Shown here: piece after piece, positions 24,601 through 36,120 of the stretch
Position numbering within the stretch: the stretch's first letter is position 1
Layout: every line of letters begins with the position of its first letter
Source of the DNA: Kingdonia uniflora
Taxonomy: Eukaryota > Streptophyta > Magnoliopsida > Ranunculales > Circaeasteraceae
Direction: 5' to 3'
Length of the DNA: 64,000 nucleotides
Assembly (NCBI GenBank): GCA_014058105.1
Contig: JACGCM010000146.1
Location: 744,001 to 808,000 of the forward strand
The notes under the pieces: generated by a model
Told to the model about the DNA's origin: nothing
The model's database searches: none
Seen by the model: the letters and a program-made list of their open reading frames with translations, nothing else
Position numbers and translations under genes: made by a program

Positions 24601-25341
24601 CTGATTACAAGCAGCCCTCTCCCTATACTCTAGAACCGCAATAACAAAGGCGACAACAACTGAAACAAAACAGCCACAAGGACAGCAGCAACTGAACTGC
24701 AATAGTTGTCTCTTCTCCCTCCCTCTAGTACAACAACAGAACACTAAATCCCCATAAGGATGAAGCGCAAACCAACTATACAACAAGCAACGAACTGCAA
24801 CAGCAACTGAACCGTAAACTGCAACAATGGCGGCAGTAACCGATCAAAGAACAGTCGTCTCTACTCCCTTTCTCTAAACCCAACTTGATCTCCCAAAATC
24901 CTAAGGTAATAGAATCAATATAATAGGGTGAAACACTTACCCAATGGAGCAAGGTAGAAGAACAATAGGTTACCTAAAATCTGTAATCTGTAATCTGTCA
25001 GTTGGAGAAGGTGGGTTGATCAGCACCTCTCTCTACTCTCCATTCGAATCAAAATTAGCCTAACCTCCAATCTCCCAAAGACTCTCCCCAACTCTAATAA
25101 CTACAAATCAAATCCCTAAAATAGATGTGTGTGACTATTCAATGGAACGGTACTACCATAGCTACAATGAATCCTACCCCATACAAGTAAAACGATGCTT
25201 TAATGTTCACATTTACAGTAAGCCTATATACCATATTAAGAGTCCTGATATAAAATGATGAAACACAATGCATGATGTCAAGGAAAAAATGGATGCATAA
25301 TTTATTTATTTAAATAAAGAAAAAAAATATGGGACATTACA
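21636..25341 (+). mobile_element. Long LTR-like block, possible gypsy solo LTR
   Basis: This 3706-base non-coding insertion lies within the Harbinger element. It begins TCTCACACCCC and ends GGGACATTACA, close to the TGT..ACACCCC and ..TTACA ends of many plant gypsy LTRs. Flanks are CGCCT (21631-21635) and TGCCT (25342-25346), a five-base duplication with one mismatch. No pol domain is present. Degenerate repeats of a phrase like CAAGGACAAAGCCACGAGGA recur between 22800 and 23530. The open frame at 24424-24786 (minus) has no domain. A solo LTR or a large non-autonomous derivative fits; the size is at the long end for an LTR. Confidence 0.55.
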
Positions 25342-25372
25342 TGCCTAATTAAATAAATAAATAAATTAACAT

Positions 25373-25395
25373 AGGCGCCTAAGTCTTATGCGCCT
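25373..25395. promoter_or_regulatory. Subterminal near-palindrome, Harbinger right side
   Basis: A 23-base near-palindrome with AGGCGCC at its start and GCGCCT at its end. It mirrors motifs at 14045-14067, 14084-14106, 17998-18020 and 18040-18061, and probably marks transposase binding sites of the Harbinger element. Confidence 0.5.
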
Positions 25396-25459
25396 GTTTA
25401 AAAGCATAATAGGCGCCCAATCGCGACATTAAAATCCAAGGTTGAGTCTTGGATTCCAA

Positions 25460-25878
25460 TGTAAGACTTATTATGACCCACATGAGATAGGGTCTTTTTG
25501 TAATTATGGGTTTCTAATTTGATGATCCAAATGATATAGAAAACTAATCCTATTGGTTAATGAGGTTAGGGTTTCCTACAATTTTCTACTTTAATGGAAA
25601 GTAGTTGTAATTAAAATAGGAAACTAGGCTATCTCTCTACCTATATAAATATGCTAGCCCATTAACTAAAGCACTATCTCAATGGAAAGGTTAAGGAGAG
25701 AAAACCTAGTTATCACCGTTCGCTGCAGCCGACAAACTCAAAGGACATACCCCAATCAATCAAGATATGGATCAAGGTATGGGATTATGTTTTTGCATTA
25801 TTATTTATTATGATTATCATATTAAGTCTTAGGTCCTTATAAATCTATTAATATTTATATATTTTGTCATCTTTTACA
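25460..25878 (+). repeat. Copia C 5' LTR
   Basis: 419 bases, TGTAAGAC to TTTTACA. It has a TATA-like CTATATAAATA near 25642. It is similar by eye throughout to the 3' LTR, with many substitutions, so the element is not recent. Confidence 0.93.
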
Positions 25879-25880
25879 TG

Positions 25881-25892
25881 TGGAATCAGAGC
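25881..25892 (+). promoter_or_regulatory. Primer binding site of copia C
   Basis: TGGAATCAGAGC, two bases after the 5' LTR, differs by one base from the usual initiator-Met primer site TGGTATCAGAGC of copia elements. Confidence 0.85.
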
Positions 25893-26215
25893 TATGATTA
25901 AACTTTTACGATTTTTCGATTATGATTTATTTATGTTATGTTTCATTGGGTATCGTATATACTAGACATTATGTGAAAGTTTGAATTCCATACTAATTAG
26001 TGATTTTTTTATTTTTTTGTTGTGATTATCGAAATATGTTATACACCATGAGATCCGATAATTTTAAGTTTTGTCGTTATCTTATTGTTAGATAAAAGTA
26101 AGATCAATTTGGGTGATATGTTGTTTTCCACTTATGATATGTCATTATCATATTTTATTTTATTTATGATTTAGGAATATGCTTAATGCTTCACTAAAGA
26201 CACTGCTTGATCTTC

Positions 26216-26281
<66 letters not shown>

Positions 26282-26983
26282 TAATTATTTAATTTTTAGG
26301 GTTTTCTTTTATGGTTTAGTTATCTTTAGTATAGTATTTAAAGTACAAACTATTTTATATGTTTGATGATATAAAGTTTGATGGGTTTACCATGAGTCCA
26401 CCATCTCTATGGACGCTATGTTAAATCTTAACTTTTACATAATCTTTGGGATGCCTTTACTTACTATATTTTGCATGATCATTAGGCAATTAATTTAATT
26501 ATAATAATTTGATTTACACTTATATTTTATTATGTCGTAATATCGATTTGTGATCTATTGTTAAGCCGGTTGGAAGTCGCCAAAGCGACCCAACTATTAT
26601 GAAGCATGAATATCAAACCGAGTTCGTAGCGATTTATTTTATCTGAAAATATTATGAATTCGCCCAAGGCAGATTGACTTTTGCGAGACTAATAAATTGA
26701 AATAGGGTAATTGATATGTATTATAGTTTATGTTTTGAGCTAATAACCCAAAGGTGAAGGACCTTACATAATTTGGCGTACACTTTTAATTAGCCCTATT
26801 ATATTAATGTTATACTATTTGAGTTGACATTTTATATATTGCAATTTAGACCCAAAGGTTGATTTGTGATATTATTAGTTCATTATCAGAATATAATTTG
26901 GTTTTAACTTCTTATATTCTAACTCATGTTTAATTTATTTATAACTTGTAACATTATATTTTGTGAGCTTTTAATTATTTTGT
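25893..26983 (+). other. Copia C leader with TA microsatellite
   Basis: The non-coding leader between primer site and gag. It contains an uninterrupted TA dinucleotide run at 26219-26277. It ends at the gypsy insertion point (TTTGT). Confidence 0.75.
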
Positions 26984-27517
26984 TGCAGTCCTACTATTCC
27001 TCTAGGGGACAACAATGAACGTACGTTAGTTTGGGCTTAATACTGTACTGGAGGAGGGCACCGCTCGATTCTCTCCGGGTTCCTCTTAAGTCCTTGGTGC
27101 AACTGATCTTCTCTGAAAGAGAATCACGCAAGAGGTAGTAGAAGAAGAGTAAGTCTTAAATGAAGAAGAAGAAGAAGATCCTTCTTGGGTTACCTCCTTC
27201 CTTCTATTTATTGGGAGGGTTTAACCTAGGGGCACTCGTGCTTACATGCCCTAAGAAATTCCTAGGCTATCCTTTCAGAGTCGTGAGCTTGGGTGGTCGT
27301 TGTTACGATTCCATAGTCATTGGCTTCTGCTTGTCATTCAGAGAAACTCGTATAATGGCATTGCTGGAGTCTCCGTATTCTAAGTGGTGGACGTAAGACA
27401 ACCTTGCTCGTAGAGTAACCTACCACTTCATTGTTAGCCTTGCTGGAGTGTCCCTATACGAAGTGGTGGTCGTAGGACGACCTGCCACTTCGTTATTAGC
27501 AGGAACGTGCTCATACA
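26984..27517 (-). repeat. Gypsy (Tat) 3' LTR
   Basis: 534 bases. On the plus strand it starts TGCAGTCCTACTATTCC and ends CTCATACA. It pairs with 37936-38468 across its whole length, including the shared GGTTTAACCTAGGGG block. Confidence 0.92.
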
Positions 27518-27533
27518 ATAGCCCCCCTCAGGT
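27518..27533 (-). promoter_or_regulatory. Polypurine tract of the gypsy element
   Basis: On the minus strand CCTGAGGGGGGCTAT lies directly before the 3' LTR, which confirms that the element reads right to left. Confidence 0.75.
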
Positions 27534-27992
27534 CTTTCTTACATGGAGGGAGAGCTAAGGTGGTCTGGCCATGTGTGCGGGGGTCATCGTATTGGTATCT
27601 CCATTTTCTCCATTATTAAAGGACTGAGGCAAGCATAGAATTTCTCTTTCTTTTGGTTTGAATTTTCTTTCTAAGAACAGAACGTTGCACATTCACGTTA
27701 GTGCTGAAGGGGGGTCGATCAAAGGGATTTAGGAGATGGGCAATCGTGCGTATAGGCTTACGGGTAAGTTTTCCAGTAACTCGTCTTATTTAGGGTGATA
27801 TGCCATCTTGTAACAGTTCTAGGAACCCGTTAAGCGTCGTGGCTGACCGGAGAATGTGGTGCATAATGGTAGCAAATTGTTGGTAACCAAAAAGGGTAGA
27901 CTGACCGTGACGCCGGCACGAATCGTACTATTTGTCATGGAGTCGTAGTAATACTGGCGGCCGCACCAGGGAAATGAGAGTGAAAGGGTAGC
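27534..27992. other. Gypsy 3' region between LTR and accessory ORF
   Basis: No supported frame; probably 3' untranslated DNA of the element and promoter-side DNA for the antisense ORF. Confidence 0.4.
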
Positions 27993-30495
27993 ATGTCTCT
28001 AGGATGCCCTAGTAAACGGAGTGACCAATATACCCTTCGTACCATTAGGGTTGAGCCTGACGTTTGTACCTGGCTCGTACAGGGACGTATGAGCGCCGAA
28101 CACGAGTCGGTGCATTTTGACGCGAAAGGGACAGAAAATGAGTTGAGATATGATGGTGTCTGGGGACGAATCATCAACGGAGGGCTTTACAGCCGTGCCG
28201 CCTTGTACCGTGCCCGTGGAATGGGAGGGTAGCCACGACTATGAGGCTGAAATGTTGGTACCTCATGGTTTAAGTGTAGAGTCGCGGACATATTTCATGG
28301 TACAGGGGAGGGTGCCCGGAGACCTGATCCACGAGGCCATTTATAAGTGGCTAGGAGATGGGTACCTCAGAGGCCTTCTGACCTTATCCCAGCGAGTGGA
28401 GGTTTCCAGGATCGTTAGCCGAGTACGAGAGTCTGGGGATCAGGATGGAGTTCCTGGATGAGGCCAACGAGCGGGCGAGGGCTCGGGGCAATAGTGAGTG
28501 GATATGGCTGGATTGCCAAACATTGGCACCCAACCAATTCATCGTCTACTACGGACAATTTGATGCGGGATTGTGACTTCCCTTGGATGACTTGACTAGA
28601 AAATGTTTGAACTCTTTTGGGCGGGCCCCAGGGCAAATGAATGGTAATTTTTATCGAGTCATGACGGGATGTCGACTAATTAATTAGTCAGTGCTACCTC
28701 GCTGGAATGTAGGTTATGGGGATATAATGGTTGCATTTAAGATGGGATATTGTCCTCGTCAATGGGATATCGTTCTGGAGAGTGCGGGGAATGAACTTGA
28801 TGGGGCTAGGGTGTTAGAAGAGCCATCATTGCCGCCTATTACGCATTCACGATTGCATACGGGGTATGAGGGATGGCAAACCTAGACCTCGGCCAAAGTG
28901 AAAAAGGTAGTGGGTAAAGTAGCCTTAGCCAAAAAGGGTGAGGCCGATCTGAGGTATCAGAGGATCATGCGGACTTGTGCGCCCGAGTGGAGGCATTGGT
29001 ATTATATAGCTCATAAGTTTGGCAAGCCGAAGATTTTTAAGCTGCTGACGAGTAGTAACTATTGGTGTCGGCATCCAATCCTGGTGACTAGGGCCTTTGA
29101 CTATGACGACGGGCCTAACCATTGCTTATATCATAATGTGTTTAACACGAAGTGTACGTTACTCGTTGTGGAATATATAATTGTTTGCTGCTAGTGCTTG
29201 TTATTCATGGTCAAAATGGTTGCTCGTTGTTGTGCCAGTGTGACGCTTGCGAAAGTATCGTATAAGACGTCTCATTTGCACGTGCTCGACCATAAAAACA
29301 ACGATTGCCAAGTATTGATGACGATTTTAAATGGAATATTTAAGTCGGACAAATTTTGGTCGGCGAAAAAGTATAGCGAGCCTTGTGTAAGTCTTGCGTG
29401 CAACACTTATTCGGTAGAAAGTGTGCACTGCTATAAATTATTAGAGATTGTTGGGATGAAGCCAAGGTTCCTGAATACGAGGGGAAGGGATGCGTCTAGC
29501 TCAAATATGGCCGCGCTTTTCATTATTGGATAGAGCCCTGACCTATAGGGGTGAGTGGCCATACGGAGGAGGCCCCGGTTACGATGTGGCAGAGGACGGT
29601 GGTCGTCAGACTCATGGACGAGGAGCAGGATGTACTTCGACAAAAGGAAAGGGAGTTACTTTTGCAGTCGTATATTAAGGAAGGGACCCGCTCTGTGGGT
29701 TGGTAAGCTTATGCGGGTAGCTTGCCCGAGGGGGATGTGCAGAGTATGCCATATAAGGATAAGGAGAAGATTCGTATGGCAAAAGCGCTGAGTGACCCTT
29801 GTGCACAGTATTCAGTGGCTATCGCAACTGTCTGGGTAAGTGCTTAATCGTGTATTCGTACTTGGTCGTCTATGGTGCTTATCAGTGTATTTGTGTGCCA
29901 TGTAGTATACTCTTACCCTCGAGGCTGTGTTGCCCATGGCGAGAACCTGGCCAGCCAAAACACCGAGTTAGAGCATCCGCTTGAGGAGATGCAGGTAACA
30001 CAGAAAGAGCTCAAAAAGGAGGTTGTGTAACATGAGATAGTGAAGCATTTGGCAAACGTGACTGCAAGGCTCGAAGAACGTTTGAGGATCGTAATAGAGG
30101 GGAAGTTGCTGGTTGAAGGTGATTTGGAAGCGACCCACATGCGTCTAAATATGTTGTCGTTAGAGAAAGATGCGAGTGAGCAAACCCTCTGTAAATAACT
30201 CGCAGTTGAGAAGTAGGTGTCAGACGGTCTGCAGGGTTGAGTCGCTGAGTTGGTGGATGGCAAAGCTTGACTGGAGGAATATTTTTGCCTTTCTACCGAG
30301 TGGTGGGTGCCAACGTTGGCTCTGCCATTGCTCATTCTGCGTCAAACCTAAGACATTCCCGAGCTGTGCCATCTCAGTTATTCTGCACGACAGGGTCCCC
30401 GACCGTGCAACGACAGGATGGACATTACCCCGAAGGAGGAAGCGCAGCTAGCAGAGGAGGAGAAGTTGGTCGTGGAGGTAGCTGGTCAGCCAAAA
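27993..30495 (+). pseudogene. Antisense accessory ORF, Transposase_28-like
   Basis: This lies between integrase and the 3' LTR but on the strand opposite to pol. The plus-strand reading around 28447-28690 gives FIVYYGQFDAGL, a stop, then LPLDDLTRKCLNSFGRAPGQ and MNGNFYRVMTG. That layout (aromatic/hydrophobic start, LPL, long helix, APGQxxxN) resembles the Pfam 'putative gypsy type transposon' domain (Transposase_28). 28898-29155 continues in a basic segment (MRTCAPEWRHWYYIAHKFGK). From 29937 the reading becomes a long charged coiled coil (NTELEHPLEEMQVTQKELKK, NVTARLEERLRIVIEGKLL). Retand and some other Tat-lineage elements are known to carry an antisense extra ORF in this place. Stops and shifts show it is dead here. 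Confidence 0.6.
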
Positions 30496-30726
30496 TTATA
30501 ATTGTAATAACGTTTGTAAGGCCCGTAGTGGTGAGTATGTTGGAAACCTGTAATGGCTTATGTAGACTGATGTTCTTGGTGGATGACTATGGAGAATTAT
30601 GGTTGTATTGTACTGTTAAAATATTTATGCTTGTGTTATCAAACTGTTTATACTTATTTATGCTTAGTGTATGCGCCACGTAGCCACTAATTGTTCAGGG
30701 ATGGTTCCAACTGGCAGTTTTCTCAT

Positions 30727-31510
30727 CGGGTAAGCCCTCGTTGGTCGGCCTTCGTTGTTAGGCCCGCGTTGTTAGGTCCTCGTTGTTAGGCCTTCGTTGG
30801 AGCTGCAAAGTGGGAGATAACGTTGGACTAGATAATGTTGGTCGTCCCAGCGACCGTATCAATGTAGTTAGGCATGAAGTGCCCAAGAAAATTTTAAGCA
30901 GTTCTCGCTGGACTAGATAACGTTGGTCGTCCTAGTGACCATATCAGTGTAGTTAGGCGTGAAGTGCCCAACAATTTTTTTAAGTAGTCCTCGTTGGACT
31001 AGGTAATATTGGTCATCCTAGCGACCGTCTCAATGTAGTTAGGCGCGAAGTGTCCAAATTTTTTTTAAGTAGTCCTTGTTGAACTAGGTAATGTTGGTCG
31101 TCCTAGCGACCATCTCAATGTAGTTAGGCGTGAAGTACCCAACAATTTTTTTTAAGTAGTCCTCGTTGGACTAGATAGCGTTGGTCGTCCTAGCGACCGT
31201 ATCAATGTAGTTAGGCGCGAAGTGCCCAAATTTTTTTGTAAGTAGTCCTCATTGGACTAGGTAATATTGGTCATCCTAGCGACCGTCTCAATGTAGTTAG
31301 GCACGAAGTGCCTAAATTTTTTTAAGTAGTCCTCGTTGGACTAGATAACGTTGGTCGTCCTAGCGACCGTATCAATATAGTAAGGCGCGAAGTGCCCAAC
31401 AAAATTTTTATGTAGTCCTCGTTGGACTTAGATAATGTTGGTCATCCTAGCGACCGTATCAGTGTAGTTAGGCGCGAAGTGCCCAGCAAATTTTTTAGTA
31501 GTCCTCATGG
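30727..31510. repeat. 86-base tandem array (8 copies)
   Basis: Units of 84-87 bases contain GTTGGACTAG, GGTCGTCCTAGCGACC and AGTTAGGCGCGAAGTGCCCA; the TGG of each unit falls at about 30824, 30909, 30995, 31080, 31167, 31253, 31337 and 31423. A short run of a simpler repeat (CGTTGTTAGGCC...) precedes it at 30727-30800. It lies between the accessory ORF and the pol end of the gypsy element. Confidence 0.92.
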
Positions 31511-31539
31511 ACTAATTGGTTTTGGTCATTTTCAGTCAA

Positions 31540-31890
31540 GTGAGTGTGTTTTTTCCTCAAAAAATAACTCTCATTCTTTCCGAGGACTTCTTACGTCAAG
31601 GACGCCCCCTATCATGTGAGTACGTTTTTACTTTAAAAAGTGACTCTTGTTCTTTGTGAGGACGTCCTACTTCAAGGATGCCCCCAGTCATGTGAGTGTG
31701 TTTTTACTTCAAAAAATGACTTTCATTCTTTGCGAGGACGTCCTACTTCAAGGATGCCCCCAGTCATGTGAGTGCGCTTTTAATTCAAAAGATAACCCTC
31801 GTTCTTTGTGAGGACGTCCAACGTTAAGGGCGCCCCCTATCTTATGAGTGCATTTTTTCTTCAAAAAATGACTCTCGTTCATTGCGACAA
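31540..31890. repeat. 76-base tandem array (about 4.6 copies)
   Basis: Units begin GTGAGTGTGTTTTT or similar at 31540, 31616, 31692, 31768 and 31844, with internal GAGGACGTCC and GCCCCCAGTCAT. It is a second, unrelated array directly after the 86-base array. Confidence 0.92.
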
Positions 31891-32077
31891 CGTTGAAGAT
31901 TATGGAGCTAAAAATGAAATATATAGAAGTTGAGTGACCATATACATGTAAGGTATGTCTACTAAATCCACTTGCGGAGGTTCATGGCGTTCCAGGGGGA
32001 TTTGAGCTCCTCTTCATTGCGATTAAGTAGGTAGTACGCGTTACTATCGGCAACGCGGGATATGAGGTATGGGCCCT

Positions 32078-35000
32078 CCCAATTAGGCTAGAGTTTACCC
32101 TTATGATTGTGAGCTGCAGGGAAGACTTTTTTCATGACGTAGTCACCTTCGCGGAACTGCCGAGGAATTACCCATTTGTGATAGTTTTTTTTCAATGTCT
32201 CCTGATACCGGAGTATGTGGGAAGACGCTTCCTCTCTAGTTTCATCTATCAAGTCGAGGTTCTTAGAGAGGAGTCGGTCATTGATTGCACTACCCACAAT
32301 CAAGGATATCGTAGTATTGGCGATGACCTCGGTAGGTAGCACTGCTTCGAAGCCATAAGTAAGCATAAATGGGGTGAAGCCCATACTCTTACGCAACGTC
32401 GTTCAGTAAGACCACATAACATGGGGTAGCTCATCCACCAAGCGACCTTTGGTCGCGTCCAGTCATTTACTAATACCATCGATTATTGTTTTGTTAGTGG
32501 CCTCGGCCTGCCCGTTTCCCTGGGGGGTATCTGGGGCTGGAGGGAAGGATTTTGATGTTATAAGGTCGGACGAAATCTGTGACATTGCTTCCTACAAATT
32601 GTGTCCCATTGTTGGTCATCAGGACTGCGGGGACACCGAACCACGTGATGATGTATTTCCATAGGAAGGTGATGACCTCTTCTACCCTAATACGGTCGAG
32701 TGGTATCGCCTCTACCCATTTGGTAAAGTAGTCTGTCACGACCAGTAACCATTGGCATCTTCCGCTTGCCATAAGGAGATCCCCAACGATATCCAGTCCC
32801 TATTTTATAAATGGCCAGGGGCTGGAGACTGTGTGGAGGTCGATAGCAGGTGCGTGAATCAAGTGCCCATAGAATTGATATTTATCGCATTTTTGGGCAT
32901 ACGCTATGAAATTTTCTCGCATCGTTGGCCAGTACAATTCTTGTATACGAGTACGATCAACCATAGAATGACCCGCTGTATAGGCGCCGCAGACACCTTC
33001 GTAGATTTCTTCGATGGCTGTGTTAATTCTTTCCCCAGTGATACACGTAAGGTGTGAAGCTTATAGGCTTGTTCGTAAGAGTTTGCCATTAATAATCGTG
33101 TATTTGCGGGCTCTATTGCGGATGTAGACTGGCCGGTTATTGCCCTGACCCTAATACCAGCCATGCAGACTGATCGGTTATCAGAAAGAATGTGTTGTTC
33201 CCCGAGGAAGTCAAGGAGAGGTTGGCACCAGTCGGGGAGTGTAGGGCGGTCAGTCGGCATGGCTGGTATTAGGGTCAGGGCGATGCTCAGTTTATCAAGG
33301 ATTTTGACCTGAATTACACAGAGTTTTTCACCGATGGTTCCTGCCAAATATGCAATGGCGTCCGAGTGTTTACTCTCGACGCGGTGAATGTGCTCGAGGA
33401 TGACCTTTCAAAACTTACTCAGTCGCTGTTTTACAGTTTCCATTTAGTCAGACATTCTACCATTGCCCTGGAACGCCCCGCTATGCTGGTTAACAACGAG
33501 TTGCGAGTCGGCAAAGATAGAAATTTCTTCCACGCCCAGAGCCAACGTTAAATCTACTCCACATAACAATGCCTCGAATTCAGCTTCATTGCTACCGAGA
33601 AGGAAGTTGACCCGTATGGCTTTCTCAATTTTCTCACCAGTAGGAGTAACCAGTACTATCCCCAAAACCTGAGCCACCCGCGTTGACGGACCCGTCAATA
33701 TATAGTCGCCATCCTTTAGTGTATGTCAGTTTCTCAATATCGGTGTAGGTGTCATGGTCGTCGTCCATGTCGTTATGCCCGTTTTCATAGGCAACAGGGA
33801 GGTTCGCGAGGAGGTCGGCGAGCGCCTGGCCTTTAATTGTGACCCGTGGCTCGTAACAGATGTCAAACTCCCCCAGAGTAATTGCCCATTTGGCGATCCG
33901 ATGCGTTTTATCTTCCTTGGAAAAAATCTTTTCTAGTGGTTGCGTGGTGATGACCTTGATTTTATGGGCCTGGAAATATGGTCAGAGTTTCTTTAAGGCA
34001 TTTACCAGGGCGAGGGCTTATTTCTCCACAGTGGAGTACCGTAGTTCTGCTCCCAGGAGGGTTTTACTGATGAAGTAAACTAGTTTCTCGGTTCGGTTTG
34101 CCATGCGATCAAGGACCACACTGATGGATTCATCTATATTTCCGAGGTACAAACCTAGTAACTCATGTCCGTTGGGGGTACTAAGGATGAGTGGGGTATC
34201 TAGGTAGTGCATCATGTACTGGAAGGCTGTCTTGCACTCATCGCTTCACTGATATTTTTTGTTCTCGCGAATACATTTAAATAACAAACGACATTTGTAG
34301 GAAGCTTTGTAAATGAAGTGTCCGAGAGCCGCGATTTTTTTGACGTGCTTACACTTGTTTCAGTGTCTGTGGTGATGGCATACAGGCAAGAACACGGATT
34401 TGATCAGGGTTAGCTTTAATGTTGAGTTGGGTGGCGAGGTATCCGAGGAACTTCCCCGAGGAGACCCCAAAACTGCACTTCTCTGGGTTAAGGCACATTT
34501 TATAGAATCACACCTTTGTGAAGAGCGTCTCAAGGTCGGTAAGATGGTCGTCGCTCAGCCGGCTCTTGACGAGCATGTCGTCAATATAGACCTCAAATGT
34601 TTTACCCAATAGTTCTTCAAATATCGTGGTAACGAGGCATTGGAAAGTAGACCCCACATTTTTTAGGCTAAAGGGCATGACTGTATAGCAGTATAGGTTC
34701 TGTTCTGTGGTAAAGGAAGTGCACTCTTGGTCTTCGACTGATAATGGTATTTGGTTGTACCTGGAGTAACCGTCCATGAAGGACAATCGCTCGTGGCCGG
34801 GCGTGGTGTCGACTAGTCTGGTGATGAGAGGCATAAGGAAGCTATCATTTGGGCAGTGCCAGTTAAGGTCAAACAAATTAATACACATTCAGGTTTTCCC
34901 ATTCTTCTTTGGGATGGCGACCACGTTAACTACCCAGTGTGGGCAGTCAATAGGTCAGATAAAGCCAATGTGCAACAACTTTTGGATCTCATCGTTGATG

Positions 35001-35830
35001 GCCCCACGTAACCTTGGTGCTATTCGGCGTAGTTTCTGCTTGACAGGGCTAGCTTTATCGTGAACATGTAAGTGATGACAGGCTACCGCGGGGTCTATAC
35101 CAGGCATTTCATCGAAGGACCAGGCAAAGATATCTTTGTACTATCAGAGGAGTGTGATAAGATTTGTTCGCTCATCACCTATCAATAAGGAACCAATATA
35201 TGTTGTTCTCTTTGGGCTACGATATCAATCGGAACGACTGGCTCCACGAGAGACGGGGTCCATGCTTTGCTGAACGTGCTTATAATTGCATCGTTCTGGT
35301 CATGTGGTGTATCTAAAAGTGTTAACGTATCTGGGTAGCGAGGAACTGGGGATGAGTCCACCACCATGGGCTCGTGCCCTGTTTGTTGTTATTCCTCTAT
35401 GGCAATATACTTCCCTTTTTTCTTGGTATTCTCATGATTTATTAAGTTTTGTAATGAGTTGGCATAATTCACATGGGCCGCAACCTGGTAGCCTTGTATC
35501 TGGTAGGGGCCAAACTTTGCTGGAAGCGTATTACCTGGTAGTAGGAAGAGGGGACGACCTTCATGGCGTGAATCCAGTCGCATCCCAAAATACCATTATA
35601 ATGGATTGTGGAGTTGTTGATGACGGTAAATGTTGTAGGTACTACGATTAGGCTAGCCTATGCATAAGTGACAAGCTTCCCCATAGCTCGTTCGACAGAC
35701 CCGTTGAGCCTGGAAATCTCTATTTTGGAGGGTGCTAGGCAATCTTGTATGTTCATGTTGTGAAGGGAATCATAGTAAAGGATGTTAGCACCACTGCCAG
35801 AATCGACCAATATGCGCTTAACGAGGACAC
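32078..35830 (-). pseudogene. Gypsy (Tat) pol: protease, RT, RNase H, integrase
   Basis: Reading right to left: protease active site VDSGSGANIL near 35800; RT with YSRYNQIPLSVEDQECTSF, YCYTVMPFSLKNVGSTFQ and the catalytic YIDD at 34588-34577; RNase H with EAEFEALLCGVDLTLALGVE and ADSQLVVNQHSG (33444-33698). The integrase core has VTDYFTKWVEAIPL and FGVPAVLMTNNGTQF (32494-32772), and the C-terminal part has GFTPFMLTYGFEAVLPTEV (32088-32396). Numerous stops and frameshifts separate these blocks, so no polyprotein could be made. Domain order with integrase last is the gypsy order. Confidence 0.92.
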
Positions 35831-36120
35831 CGCCACTTATGATCCAAATGACAAGGGCATCGTCGTGCAGATAAGAGACTGAGCCGAGGTCATGGTCAGT
35901 AAAGTAAATGGCCTATTCGGGTGGAGTGCTAGTGGATGCTTTAATGCATTGAGACGTTTGTTGATTCTCCGTGAGGCGATAACACTACCTCTTGGTATTG
36001 GAGATGGCATGCCGAGATGGAGCTCTGTTGAGGTCCCCCAAGATCATTTCACATACTGCTAGATGCCCTGGTACCCGTACGCTTGTCGTGGATCAGTCGA
36101 GGGGTTGGCGAGGCGATCAG

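Noticed and set aside
24424..24786. 120-codon Cys-rich open frame on the minus strand
   Set aside because: Its Cys richness comes from repeated GCAACA/ACAACAGC runs in the long LTR-like block; no metal-binding pattern.
26219..26277. TA repeat as an origin or regulatory element
   Set aside because: A simple microsatellite in a retroelement leader; no further support.
30815..31890. Regularly repeated units resembling a CRISPR array
   Set aside because: The units are head-to-tail with no unique spacers and lie inside a plant gypsy element; they are ordinary tandem repeats.
33102..33347. Short inverted duplicate around CCTGACCCTAATACCAGCC in the gypsy pol region
   Set aside because: Noted, but it is short and lies in decayed pol sequence; probably a local rearrangement without function.
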